Source: Roseiconus lacunae (GTDB lineage Bacteria; Planctomycetota; Planctomycetia; Pirellulales; Pirellulaceae). Taken from it: DNA of 64,000 nt. Each line of letters opens with the position of its first letter. The stretch's first letter is position 1. Where the stretch lies: the NCBI RefSeq assembly GCF_008312935.1, contig NZ_VSZO01000001.1, positions 620,001 to 684,000 on the forward strand, given 5' to 3'. Below the pieces are notes generated by a model. It did no database searches, was not told where the DNA came from, and saw only the letters and a program-made list of their open reading frames with translations. Below are positions 18,403 through 27,761 of this stretch, piece by piece. The translations under genes were made by a program, and so were the position numbers.

Positions 18403-19686
18403 ATGGAAACCTCGGCGTCCCCCCCACCGTTGACCCTCGCCGGTCATCTGCGCACCCGGTTGCCGGTCCTGATGGTCGCCGTCATCACGATCGTTTCCGC
18501 CGCGGCGCTGCTGAACCCGATTCAACCGGTAAGCGAAGGTCGCGTAGGTGCGGGCAACCCCGTCCTATTAGCCAAATTGGCGACGGCCGCAGCGGCGTGG
18601 GTTTTAGGCGTTTGGGGACTATTGCACAGCGGGCGGGCGCGGCGGATGTTTGGCACGCTGGCGGGCACCGCGTTGATCTTGTTGGCCACCGTGTTTTTGT
18701 TTTCGGGCGTCGTTTCTCCGACGTCTTCGCGCATGATCAGCATTGCCGCGGCATTGATTTTGATTGGCTACTTACAGCTATCGGCTACGGCGCTGGCGAC
18801 GTTTGGTATCGTCGGACTGGCGCGGTCACTGCTGGCGGGTTTGGTTGCGTTTTTATGTCTGGCATGGGGAGTCTATTTATTCGTCCCTTCGGTCGGACAA
18901 TTTCACGAATACATCGACGCGGTCAACACCGTCACGCGTATGGGCGGCGTCGCGCATCCCAATGCCATCGCCCACGAAGCCGCAACAGCTTGGCTGCTCA
19001 TGCTCGGCGTTTGGCGTTTCGATTCGACGCATTCAGCGGAAACCAACGTGACGCGTTATCGTTTTCGCTGGCCGATGTGTTTGATCTGTTTGTTGGTGAT
19101 CGCGACCATGGTCGCGACGGTCTCACGAACGGCAATGCTCGCCGTAGGTGCCGCGACGATCATATTGATGTTCGACAAACTCTACAGCCGCGCAGGATTA
19201 CTGCTTGCCAACGTTGTCTTCATCGCAGTTTTGTTGATCGCGGGATGGATCGGTCTCACCAGCGACGACGGAGCATTGGGAAGCGTCGCATCGAAGGTCA
19301 CCAAGTCGGGAAACGTCGAGGAACTGACGTCACTGACCGGTCGCACGCGAATCTGGCAGGAAGCATGGGACTTGATCAGCCAACGCCCGTGGATCGGCTA
19401 TGGCATGGACAGCGCCGCGTCAGTGATGAGCGCCGAATCCGTCGGCACGCACAACTTGTTGTTACACGTCGTGTTTTCAGGCGGCATCATCGCCGGCTTG
19501 TTGATGATTGGCCTGCTGATAATGACGCTGGCGGTGGCATTAAAGTCGCGTCAGCCCATGTTGCGCGGCGTGACGACTTATGTGTTGGTATCGGGATTAG
19601 TTGAAGATACCATTCTGCCGTCATTCCCGGCGGCGCTGACACTGATTTGGGTCGCCACGTTACTTTGGCACCCCCTGAATGATTGA
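18403..19686 (+). CDS. O-antigen ligase / Wzy-like membrane protein
   Basis: About 11-12 transmembrane helices and a large loop containing GRTRIWQEAWDLISQRPWIGYGMD-type sequence (GRTRIW, RPWIGYGMD), the usual signature of the O-antigen ligase/polymerase family (Wzy_C). HPNAIAHEAAT before helix 6 also fits. Such proteins join or polymerise surface polysaccharide at the periplasmic face. The gene stands alone, so ligase versus polymerase cannot be decided. A TTG nine bases upstream (18394) is a possible alternative to the ATG used here. Confidence 0.8.
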   Translation: METSASPPPLTLAGHLRTRLPVLMVAVITIVSAAALLNPIQPVSEGRVGAGNPVLLAKLATAAAAWVLGVWGLLHSGRARRMFGTLAGTALILLATVFLFSGVVSPTSSRMISIAAALILIGYLQLSATALATFGIVGLARSLLAGLVAFLCLAWGVYLFVPSVGQFHEYIDAVNTVTRMGGVAHPNAIAHEAATAWLLMLGVWRFDSTHSAETNVTRYRFRWPMCLICLLVIATMVATVSRTAMLAVGAATIILMFDKLYSRAGLLLANVVFIAVLLIAGWIGLTSDDGALGSVASKVTKSGNVEELTSLTGRTRIWQEAWDLISQRPWIGYGMDSAASVMSAESVGTHNLLLHVVFSGGIIAGLLMIGLLIMTLAVALKSRQPMLRGVTTYVLVSGLVEDTILPSFPAALTLIWVATLLWHPLND

Positions 19687-19797
19687 CGGACGGTTTCGTG
19701 AAACGCGACAGAAATTTGGAATCCTGCCGAACGACATAGCGTCGGCCTTGTATCGCTAAAGGCAGTTAAGAAGCAAGACCTACGGCCAATGCTCCGT

Positions 19798-20859
19798 CTA
19801 GATCCCGCCTTCCCAAACCGTGAACTCTCCGGTCACGGGAAGATGGCTGCTAATCGCTTCGGCTTCCGAAAGACTGAGGTTATCCTTGCGAAGAAAATCA
19901 AATGGCCCGCCGCGCCCGATGAATTCGTTGGTTCGATTGCGGTCGACCAAGAGATTTGAAGTTTGATGACGTCCGAAGATGTCTGTGGGCAAGCTTTGCA
20001 CTGCTGCAGCCACGCCGTTCCCCATCACGCGCTTAATCAGATACGTGTCGTCGGCTTGAAAGAGTCCCGCCATCACGACGTCGTCTTCACCACGCCCGTC
20101 CAACCGGACCGAAGACATCACGCCTGGCAATAGCGCAACCTCCGCCGGTGCACGTGCCAGGTTGACACGAACGTTAACCATCGAAAACGTCCAAGCGACT
20201 TGCTCGGGCGGTTCGGCGGCGCGAAACCAAGCGACCAACGGATCATATGTCATCTGATTTTGAGGATCGGCGACGGTGTAGGTTTGCGAACGATCGATCC
20301 GGACACGGTTCTGATTGAACAGAATCGCGAGCTGCTCGCTTTGCGCGACTGGACCGGTTGGATCCCCCATCACAAAATCAAACTTGGCCCCGTTGCCTTC
20401 GTTCATCGCATCGGTCAAACGTGGGACAAGATCACGCTCGGCCGCCGTGATTTGCTGCAGTGCGATGACGTCAAACTTGCGTAAAATTCGGATAACGCGA
20501 CTGCGAGTCTGGTCATCGGCGAACTTGGTGGGACCGAATCCGCTGAGTGCCCACGATGCAATCACGATCGGTTTCAGGTTTCGCGGCGGGACGGTTTGAC
20601 GTGCGATGAAACCCGCCGGTTTGGCATAGCTGGAAAACGTCGTCGGGCTTTTGTCCGCGGTGTCCAACGAATTGACAAAGAAGACATCGTCTAAATCAGT
20701 TTCAGGCGACGGGGTGGGCGCCGGTTCGTCCTTCGGTTTGATTTGGATCTGATCCAGGCCGGCGATCTTGTAATGCTGTGCAAAATACAAGCCTCCGCCC
20801 ACGAACAAACCAATCGTCAACAGGACCAGAATGGGACTGGAGCGTCGAGAGTCTTCCAT
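19798..20859 (-). CDS. Membrane-anchored DNase-I-fold (EEP) protein with degenerate active site
   Basis: One N-terminal transmembrane helix (PILVLLTIGLFVGGGLYFA), a linker, then a segment that follows the endonuclease/exonuclease/phosphatase fold: VIASWALSGFG, RILRKFDVIALQQI, VVMAGLFQADDTY and a late SSHLPVTGEF. In active family members these positions read N-, QE-, GD-N and SDH. Here they are W, QQ, GLFQ and SSH, so nearly every catalytic residue is replaced. It is probably a pseudoenzyme with a binding role, facing outside the membrane. The start could also be the ATG at 20883. No operon partner. Confidence 0.65.
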   Translation of the reverse strand: MEDSRRSSPILVLLTIGLFVGGGLYFAQHYKIAGLDQIQIKPKDEPAPTPSPETDLDDVFFVNSLDTADKSPTTFSSYAKPAGFIARQTVPPRNLKPIVIASWALSGFGPTKFADDQTRSRVIRILRKFDVIALQQITAAERDLVPRLTDAMNEGNGAKFDFVMGDPTGPVAQSEQLAILFNQNRVRIDRSQTYTVADPQNQMTYDPLVAWFRAAEPPEQVAWTFSMVNVRVNLARAPAEVALLPGVMSSVRLDGRGEDDVVMAGLFQADDTYLIKRVMGNGVAAAVQSLPTDIFGRHQTSNLLVDRNRTNEFIGRGGPFDFLRKDNLSLSEAEAISSHLPVTGEFTVWEGGI

Positions 20860-20883
20860 CGTATGAAATGGGTACGCGCACAT

Positions 20884-21210
20884 ACCGGCTGACTATGGTG
20901 AGGGCCGGATGAAACCTGGGAATACGATCGGGACCGGAGGGGCGGCAGCGACGAAAATCCGGCAGTTGACGCGCCGGTCCCAAAGCAAGGTGCAGAGCTG
21001 ACCACACAGTGCTTCGGTTCTTACATCGGCACTCAGCGAGGGCACGATCGTTGCAAAGTTTGCACGGTCCTGACGTGACGATCACGTTGACTTTTCAGGG
21101 GCATGGCTTTTCGGCGCTTACCAAGCGTGTCGTTATACTGGACGCCGTCGGCACAGGTTTCACCGTCCCGTATTTGTTTCCCCCAACGCATTCCAGCCTC
21201 CGAACCGATT
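20884..21210. other. Divergent intergenic gap, 327 bp
   Basis: Lies between the DNase-I-fold gene and the first sulfatase and should hold both promoters. The sulfatase frame is open back to 21103, but that part has no coding character. No strong promoter match or hairpin was recognised. Confidence 0.45.
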
Positions 21211-23112
21211 ATGCGACTGCTTTCATTGCTGTGTGCTTCGTTGCTTCTCTTTGCGTTCCCGTCGCCGGCGTCGGCGCAAAAGAATCGCAATAAAAAAGCC
21301 GCCAAACGTCCCAACATTTTATGGCTCTTCGCCGAAGACACGTCACCTTGGATGGGATGCTACGGCGACCCGATCAACCGCGATCAGACACCTCACATCG
21401 ATTCACTGGCTCAGCGAGGCGTTCGTTTTTCGCGTGCCTACGCGCCCGCCCCGGTCTGTTCGCCGTGCCGATCGGCGATGATGGCGGGTATGAACCAAAT
21501 TCGGTTCGGCGCCCACGAGCATCGATCCGGTCGTGGCCCGGTACAAATCGAACTGCCCGAGAACGTTCGCCTGCTGCCGCAACTGGTCAAAGACAGCGGC
21601 TACTTCACGTTCAACCTTGGAAAGGACGACTACAACTATGCCTGGGATCAGGCGGCGACCTATTCGTGGCAAAACAAGCGTCGCGGGAACTTGGACTGGG
21701 ACAAGATCAAATCCAACCAGCCATTCTTTGGGCAAATTCAAACCGCCGGTGGCAAAAATAACACCAGCAACTTTCCTGCCGAACGCAAGACCGATCCGGC
21801 CACGGTCACCGTCCCGGCGGATTACCCACAGAATCAACTGTATCGTGAAACGGTTGCTCAGCATTATGACGCGATCCGCAAAGACGACGACTTCATCGGA
21901 ACCGTCCTACAAGGGCTCGAAGAACATGGTTTGACCGACAATACGATTGTGGTTTACTTCAGTGACCACGGCGCCAACAATCTGGTTCGTCACAAGCAGA
22001 TGGTGACCGAAGGTGGCTTGCATGTTCCCTTAATCATCGCGGGGCCATCGCCGTACGTCCCGTCGCCTTCGGTCCGCGACGACTTGGTCAACTTGCTGGA
22101 CCTTTCTGCGACCACGCTCGCATGGGCAGGGGTGAATCAACCGAAATGGTTTGAAGGTCAAAATCTATTCGGCGAAATCGTCGTCCCACGTGTCTTCGTC
22201 GCGGCCGCCAAAGACCGGATGGACCACACGATCGATCGTGTTCGATCGCTGCGCACGGACCGGTTTCGTTACACGCGAAATTACAAGACCGATCGAATCC
22301 TGTTGCAGCCTCAGTACCGCGACGGGCGTCCGTTTCTACAGAACTTGCATGACTTATTTCAGTCCGGTGAACTCTCGCCGAAGCTGACTCAGATTTACTT
22401 CGGCGAGCGCCCCGAAGAAGAACTCTATGACGTCGTCGCCGACCCGGCTCAAATCAATAACCTGGCCGATTCCTCTAAATACTCGGACGAGCTCCAACGT
22501 CATCGCAAACTTCTCGCCGACTGGCTGGCAAAAGGCGACGCCGGTGAAGACGAAGAACCGCTCGGTGAGTTGGCCTATCAAGCAAGTGGCCACAAGTGGG
22601 GCGAAGGCGTGAACCCCGAATACGAACTGGTTCGTGAAGACAACGATGGCGACGGGCTTAGCGACGAATGGGAACGCATCAACGATCGTGATCCCTCCGA
22701 CGGAAAGCTGTTATTCACGTTCGATTGCGGCGGCTGGCAGACCGAGGGTTGGACCGCCACCGATCCGGTGATCGGCAACATCGCCGGGCAACTCGGTTAC
22801 TTAGATTTCAAGCTTGCCGATGGCAAGGCGGCGATCCAGCGTACCGGGCTAAACTTGGACCCGAAGTCGAATCAAGGACTCGTCATGATCAAGCTGCAGT
22901 GCCCTTCGAAAACGAAAGTTGTTTTGATCAGCCAAACCGAAGCATCAACCGTTGCCCAACCTTCGATGGTCAACACGGCAGATGCGACCACCGTGTACTT
23001 CCCGGTGAAATGGAAAAAGCCAATCACGGAGCTGACGCTCTCGTTCGAAGGCGAGTCGGACGGCGAAATCAAAATCGATTCGATCCAAATCGAATCGATC
23101 GCTGGCCGTTAA
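21211..23112 (+). CDS. Secreted sulfatase with C-terminal calcium-binding-like repeat
   Basis: A signal peptide (MRLLSLLCASLLLFAFPSPA) is followed by the alkaline-phosphatase-like sulfatase fold. RPNILWLFAEDTSPWMGCYG carries metal ligands, and the formylglycine motif CSPCR (Cys83) marks a type I sulfatase that needs an anaerobic-type or FGE maturase. Desulfation of algal polysaccharide is the usual role in marine planctomycetes. DNDGDGLSDEWE near residue 480 resembles a thrombospondin-3/EF-type calcium loop, followed by a beta-rich tail of about 140 residues. I chose the ATG that starts the signal peptide. The 3' end overlaps the convergent sulfatase by four bases. Confidence 0.92.
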   Translation: MRLLSLLCASLLLFAFPSPASAQKNRNKKAAKRPNILWLFAEDTSPWMGCYGDPINRDQTPHIDSLAQRGVRFSRAYAPAPVCSPCRSAMMAGMNQIRFGAHEHRSGRGPVQIELPENVRLLPQLVKDSGYFTFNLGKDDYNYAWDQAATYSWQNKRRGNLDWDKIKSNQPFFGQIQTAGGKNNTSNFPAERKTDPATVTVPADYPQNQLYRETVAQHYDAIRKDDDFIGTVLQGLEEHGLTDNTIVVYFSDHGANNLVRHKQMVTEGGLHVPLIIAGPSPYVPSPSVRDDLVNLLDLSATTLAWAGVNQPKWFEGQNLFGEIVVPRVFVAAAKDRMDHTIDRVRSLRTDRFRYTRNYKTDRILLQPQYRDGRPFLQNLHDLFQSGELSPKLTQIYFGERPEEELYDVVADPAQINNLADSSKYSDELQRHRKLLADWLAKGDAGEDEEPLGELAYQASGHKWGEGVNPEYELVREDNDGDGLSDEWERINDRDPSDGKLLFTFDCGGWQTEGWTATDPVIGNIAGQLGYLDFKLADGKAAIQRTGLNLDPKSNQGLVMIKLQCPSKTKVVLISQTEASTVAQPSMVNTADATTVYFPVKWKKPITELTLSFEGESDGEIKIDSIQIESIAGR

Positions 23113-24668
23113 CGTCCGTCAGCGTATTGCGTTTCACTGATCCACGTCAGATCAGGCCAATACCCGGTGTCGTTGGATAGCCGTGGCCCCTGCGTGGTCC
23201 GGCCATCGACCACGATGCGCGTCGCCTTTTGACGAAGCGTGTCGACGCGTCGAGGATTCGCCTCCGCAACGTCCTTGGTTTCACTCGGATCATTAGCAAG
23301 TTGGTAAAGTTCGATGCCGCTGCCTGAATGGGGAAAGACCAATTTCCAATCGCCCTCGGTCACCGAAAAGCGACCTTTGATTCCATGATTGATCAGCGGT
23401 AGACGCTGATGCTTGGCGGCGAGGTCAGAAAGCACCGAAGCGAAACTTTGGCTATCAGGTGCTTGGTCGTTGTCGATCGGTTGGCCAAGAAGATCTGCCA
23501 ACGTCGCGAACAAATCGATTTGACCGACCAACGCGTCGCAGCGACGCCCCGGGGATTGAATCCCAGCCGGCCAACGGATGATCATCGGGACACGATGGCC
23601 GCCTTCGTAGACCGACCGCTTCCCGTCGCGGAAATGCAAGTTACTGCGATGCCCGAAGTCTTCGATGCGTTGTTTCCAAGAATTTTCGGGGCCGTTGTCA
23701 CTCGTCACACAGACGATCGTATCGTCAGCTAATCCTGCTTGATCCAAGTACGCCATCAATCGCCCAAGATGATCGTCAGTTTCAATCATGAATTCGCCGT
23801 ATCCACCGCATTCGCCCTGACCGTGATACTTTGGCAAGGGGCAAACCGGATAGTGCGGCGAGGTGAGTGGAAGATAAACGAAAAAGGGCTTGTCTTGATC
23901 GTTCTGCTGGTGGGATCGAATCCACTCGATCGTCTTGTCGGTAAACCGTGTCAGACATTGGTTGTCGACAAAGTCGGGCGCGACCTCCATGCCCCGTTTT
24001 CCAAGTGCCTTGCGGGTTTGCTCCGGTGTGTCTTGATAGGGCGGCTTGATTCGATAATCGACATGGCGTTGGTTGGGTTTCTTCGCGGTAAACAACGTCG
24101 GTGGGACCTTCGCGTGCCGACCTTCGAACCAAGCTAACACGCCATAATTCAGTGACGCCGGTATTCCGAAGAAGTAATCAAACCCTTTATCGAGCGGCAT
24201 GTCTTGCACCGGCTTGGTCCAATCGCGCGTCTGCGGACCGGTGCCGGGAAAGTCCATGCCGAGATGCCATTTCCCAACCATCGCGGTCGCGTACCCCTGG
24301 TCGCGCAAGAACGATGCGATCGTCTGTTGGTGATCTTTGATCAGGCATTTTCCCTCCGCATTCATGACCCCCCGTTTCAATGTCGTTCGCCAAGCGTAGC
24401 GTCCGGTCAGCAGGCCATAACGCGAAGGAGTACAAACCGAATCCGAGGAATGGGCGTTGGTAAACAGCACTCCCTGTTCGGCCAAGCGATCCAGATGGGG
24501 CGTCTTGAATTTGCTGTCCGGATTTAGCGCACTGCAATCCCCGAAACCTTGGTCATCGGTATAAACGATGATCACGTTCGGCAGATCGGTAGCTTTCACC
24601 GTGCAAGCGAACACCGATAGCAACACCGCCATCGGTAGCAAACGTCTTTTCCAAAGTAGTCTCATCAT
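23109..24668 (-). CDS. Secreted arylsulfatase A-like sulfatase
   Basis: The 519-residue protein has an N-terminal export signal (MMRLLWKRRLLPMAVLLSVF), the metal-binding start PNVIIVYTDDQGFGD, the formylglycine signature CTPSR (Cys79, in SVCTPSRYGLLTGRY) and the downstream TSDNGPENSW and KWHLGM motifs of type I sulfatases. It is a shorter, more classical enzyme than its convergent neighbour and has no calcium repeat. Substrate unknown; sulfated polysaccharides are likely. The frame extends to 24845, but the ATG pair at 24668/24665 begins the signal peptide. Confidence 0.93.
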   Translation of the reverse strand: MMRLLWKRRLLPMAVLLSVFACTVKATDLPNVIIVYTDDQGFGDCSALNPDSKFKTPHLDRLAEQGVLFTNAHSSDSVCTPSRYGLLTGRYAWRTTLKRGVMNAEGKCLIKDHQQTIASFLRDQGYATAMVGKWHLGMDFPGTGPQTRDWTKPVQDMPLDKGFDYFFGIPASLNYGVLAWFEGRHAKVPPTLFTAKKPNQRHVDYRIKPPYQDTPEQTRKALGKRGMEVAPDFVDNQCLTRFTDKTIEWIRSHQQNDQDKPFFVYLPLTSPHYPVCPLPKYHGQGECGGYGEFMIETDDHLGRLMAYLDQAGLADDTIVCVTSDNGPENSWKQRIEDFGHRSNLHFRDGKRSVYEGGHRVPMIIRWPAGIQSPGRRCDALVGQIDLFATLADLLGQPIDNDQAPDSQSFASVLSDLAAKHQRLPLINHGIKGRFSVTEGDWKLVFPHSGSGIELYQLANDPSETKDVAEANPRRVDTLRQKATRIVVDGRTTQGPRLSNDTGYWPDLTWISETQYADGR

Positions 24669-24986
24669 CTGATTCAGGTAGGAGCCGTGGCTGGGGAAGG
24701 TCGACGATAGACCTAATCCGCCCAGGATAACCGCCTCACGAACCAGGGTGGAAACACAGCGGGAAACTTCCGACGAAACGTCGCCTTCATTATCGCAATG
24801 TGATTCAGCGACTCGAAGGGTGAATTGATTCACTCGAAAATTCAAACCTGACCGAATAGCCGAACGGCATCGCTATGGCTAATTCGACACAACCTTGGCT
24901 CACGCAGCTGTTCCCAAACCCCTAGCGAAACGCTGCTAGACTTTAAAATTCCACGTGAATTGAACACAACATAGGATGAAGCCGAC
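24669..24986. other. Divergent intergenic gap, 318 bp
   Basis: Promoter region for the second sulfatase and the UPF0261 gene. The sulfatase frame is open into it, but without a convincing upstream start. A GGATGAAG sequence close to 24973-24980 could be the ribosome-binding site for the UPF0261 ATG. Nothing else recognised. Confidence 0.45.
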
Positions 24987-26219
24987 ATGGCAACGATCGC
25001 GGTATTGGGAACCCTGGACAGCAAAGGCAGCGAACATGCCTTCGTGGCCGAACAGATCCGCCAGCATGGGCATACGCCGCTACTGATTGACGTGGGGACT
25101 TATGAGCCGCCTGATGATTTACGGATGGATGTGAAGATCGATCGACATGAAGTCGCGCGAGCGGGGGGCATTGTCTGGTCCGAGTTGGAATCACGAAGCG
25201 ACCGCGGTGAGTGTGTCGCCGCAATGACGGCCGCTGCTCCTTTGCTGCTACAAGAGCTGTACCGGCAAACCCGTATCCAGGGAGTGATCTCGCTCGGCGG
25301 TAGTGGCGGGACGGCCATTGCGACCGCGGCAATGAGAGTCCTCCCCATCGGCTTTCCCAAAGTGATGGTTTCGACGATGGCAAGCGGCAACATCGTGCAC
25401 TACGTCGGTACAAAAGATATCGTGATGATCCCCAGTATCGTCGATATCGCCGGACTCAATCGTGTGTCGCGAATGATCTTCACGCGAGCCGCCGGTGCGA
25501 TTTGTGGCATGGTTGAATCCGACGTCGCTCCCGACACCGACGACCGACCACTGATCGTTGCAAGTATGTTCGGAAACACCACCGAGTGCATCGCGGCTGC
25601 GACACCGGTTCTCGAAGAAGCCGGCTATGAAGTGCTGGTCTTTCATGCCACCGGAGCCGGGGGAAGGGCGATGGAATCGCTGATCGAGAGCGGAATGGTT
25701 GCCGGAGTTCTTGACATCACCACGACCGAATGGGCAGACGAATTGGTCGGCGGCATCCTGTCTGCGGGTCCCCATCGACTCGAAGCCGCCGCCAAGGCGG
25801 GCGTTCCTGCGATCGTCGTACCGGGCTGTCTGGATATGGTTAACTTCGGAGAACAAAATTCCGTCCCACCACTGTTCGCCAACCGAAGGTTTTATGCACA
25901 CAACCCGCAAGTCACCTTGATGCGAACGTCGAGGGAAGAATGCCGCGAATTGGGGCGCGTGCTAGCCCAAAAAATCAATCCATCGTCGGCACCCGTATCG
26001 GTGCTCATCCCCCGAAAAGCGATCAGCGTCATCAGCGCCGAAGGGGGGCCCTTTCACGACCCGAACGCCGACCAAGCGTTGTTCGAGAGCCTGGCCAATT
26101 CGCTGCGAGATGACATTCCTGTCCACTGGGAAGACCGCCGAATCAATGACCCCGAATTTGCACAATTGTGTGCGAAGACGCTACTGAGAAACATTCAAGT
26201 CGCTGCTCAACGCAGCTAG
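24987..26219 (+). CDS. UPF0261 / Tm-1-like ATP-binding protein
   Basis: The protein covers the full UPF0261 length (410 residues). Conserved-looking segments include AVLGTLDSKGSEHAF at the N-terminus, ISLGGSGGTAIATAAMR, STMASGNIVHYVGTKDI, FHATGAGGRAMESLI and ITTTEWADELVGG. The family is named after tomato Tm-1, whose N-terminal domain binds ATP and a viral replicase; the bacterial role is unknown. Soluble, with no signal peptide. The stop TAG at 26217-26219 is part of the CTAG border of repeat copy B. Confidence 0.88.
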   Translation: MATIAVLGTLDSKGSEHAFVAEQIRQHGHTPLLIDVGTYEPPDDLRMDVKIDRHEVARAGGIVWSELESRSDRGECVAAMTAAAPLLLQELYRQTRIQGVISLGGSGGTAIATAAMRVLPIGFPKVMVSTMASGNIVHYVGTKDIVMIPSIVDIAGLNRVSRMIFTRAAGAICGMVESDVAPDTDDRPLIVASMFGNTTECIAAATPVLEEAGYEVLVFHATGAGGRAMESLIESGMVAGVLDITTTEWADELVGGILSAGPHRLEAAAKAGVPAIVVPGCLDMVNFGEQNSVPPLFANRRFYAHNPQVTLMRTSREECRELGRVLAQKINPSSAPVSVLIPRKAISVISAEGGPFHDPNADQALFESLANSLRDDIPVHWEDRRINDPEFAQLCAKTLLRNIQVAAQRS

Positions 26220-26383
26220 TGTTTCGTTCCAGTTCCATTCCAAGATCAGCCGAATGGCGTTAGCCGCGGTTCCATTCCAAGATCAGCCGAATGGCGTTAG
26301 CCACGGTTTCCGAGCAATACCCGAGTCCAACGCCAGTCGGCCGAAGACTCGCACCCGCTTTTTCAAATGGAACAACGCACTAG
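26216..26383 (+). repeat. Palindromic dispersed element, copy B, with internal duplication
   Basis: Bordered by CTAG on both sides (26216-26219 and 26380-26383), with inverted ends TAGTGTTTCGTTCC and GGAACAACGCACTA. The left half is duplicated in tandem: a 37-bp unit at 26233-26269 and again at 26270-26306 with one G/A difference, making this copy longer (168 bp). The left CTAG contains the stop of the UPF0261 gene. The right stem half is more diverged. Confidence 0.8.
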
Positions 26384-26420
26384 AATCGCTCTCACGATCA
26401 GCCAAATCGCGTTCGCCACG
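26380..26420 (+). repeat. Half copy of the dispersed element
   Basis: Starts at the same CTAG that ends copy B and continues with CACGATCAGCCAAATCGCGT then TCGCCACG, the left half of the element only. The remaining 265 bases up to the next gene (26421-26685) show nothing recognisable. Confidence 0.55.
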
Positions 26421-26685
26421 TCAGAGTCGTATCCATCGGGGCGAGCAATGCTGACTCACAAGTTGCTTCCGTAGGTGGCCGGCTAAGACGTCAACCGGAT
26501 CACTCCTGAAACCAACGTTCACACCATAACGGAAGCCGGCCAGGCATTCAGTGGTCTCGATGCAATGGTTCAAAACGCCGCGAGATCCATCTTGCGTTGG
26601 CGTCCCGATTCTGCGAGTTTCACGGGGACCGTCGGCATGATGCCCTTGGTATCCCCACCCGCCATCCGTATGGAGACTCGCTACC

Positions 26686-27582
26686 GTGGCCCGATTACTT
26701 GTTTTTCTGACCATCGTCGCACTCTTTGTGTCTTTCCCAGTTGCCAAAGTCGGCGCCGCCGATGGAGAGCCCGAAAAATACACGCTTCGGTATGCTCTCG
26801 ATCATGGTCAACGATTGAATTACGAGGTGACTCACGTCGCCAAAACCAAAACACGCATCCAAGGCCAAGAAGAAGTCTCACAAGTTCATACCGTCAGCCA
26901 ACGTTATTGGGATGTGAAAGATGTCAACGAAAAAGACATGACCTTCGATCACGTCGTCGATGCTGTCGAGATGACCCAGCAACAAGGTGACCAAGAAGAA
27001 ATCCGCTGGTCGAGCACATCCGGCGACGACGCACCGGTTCAATTTTCAAAGGTTGCCGAACAAATCGGAAAAACATTGTCGACCATTTCTGTCAACGCAC
27101 GCGGTCAGGAGACCGCTCGCGAAGACCATGGCGGTAGCAAAGCCTCCCTGGGCATGGGCTCACTAACGTTGGCTCTTCCAGAAAACCCGATCGCAATCGG
27201 CGAGTCCTGGTCGATCCCTCGCGAGATCAAAACGCGAACGGACGATGGCTTGGTCAAGCCCATCAAAATCCGCGAACTCTACACCCTCGAAAAAGTCAAG
27301 TCGGGCGTCGCCACGCTGTCCATTCGCAGCGAACCGCTGACGCCAATCAAAGAAGAGTCTGTGCGTGCCCAGGTCGTTCAACAACTGAGCAACGGAACGA
27401 TAAAATTCGATCTTGATGCCGGTCACATGATTAGCAAAGAACTCAACTGGGACGAGACCGTTGTCGGCTTTCAAGGTCCCAATAGTTTGATGGAATACCG
27501 AGCACGCATGAACGAAGAACTCGTCGATGTGCCACACACCGCGCGTCACAACCCACTCGGAAAGTCCGTCTTGAGTGAGTAG
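26686..27582 (+). CDS. Secreted protein of unknown function (DUF6263-like)
   Basis: GTG start followed by a signal peptide (MARLLVFLTIVALFVSFPVA, then KVGAADG). The 275-residue mature part is mostly beta-strand-like: YTLRYALDHGQRLNYEVTH near the N-terminus, then a central NPIAIGESWSIP segment. This resembles secreted planctomycete proteins grouped in DUF6263, though that call is from memory of the pattern and is tentative. No catalytic motif. The TAG stop at 27580-27582 is the first three bases of repeat copy C. Confidence 0.7.
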   Translation: MARLLVFLTIVALFVSFPVAKVGAADGEPEKYTLRYALDHGQRLNYEVTHVAKTKTRIQGQEEVSQVHTVSQRYWDVKDVNEKDMTFDHVVDAVEMTQQQGDQEEIRWSSTSGDDAPVQFSKVAEQIGKTLSTISVNARGQETAREDHGGSKASLGMGSLTLALPENPIAIGESWSIPREIKTRTDDGLVKPIKIRELYTLEKVKSGVATLSIRSEPLTPIKEESVRAQVVQQLSNGTIKFDLDAGHMISKELNWDETVVGFQGPNSLMEYRARMNEELVDVPHTARHNPLGKSVLSE

Positions 27583-27707
27583 TGCTTCGTGCCAACTTGA
27601 GATTAGGATTCGCCGCATGGCGTTCGCCACGGTTTCGTTGCAATCACTGGCGCCAACGCCCGTCGACTGATCACACGAAACCGTAGTTTCAAATGGAACG
27701 AAGTGTT
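27580..27707 (+). repeat. Palindromic dispersed element, copy C
   Basis: Begins with TAGTGCTTCGTGCC at the stop codon of the preceding gene and ends with GGAACGAAGTG. The left half-stem (GCCGCATGGCGTTCGCCACG) is well kept, while the right half (CCAACGCCCGTCGACTGA) has drifted, so the central hairpin is weaker than in copy A. It occupies most of the 179-bp gap between two convergent genes. Confidence 0.75.
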
Positions 27708-27761
27708 CCTCGTTTACCTGCGAACAGCTTTGGAACGAACGTCGCTGATCAGCAACAGTGA

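Noticed and set aside
24842-25413. Minus-strand ORFs at the start of the UPF0261 gene
   Set aside because: Antisense to a conserved gene; composition typical of a shadow frame.
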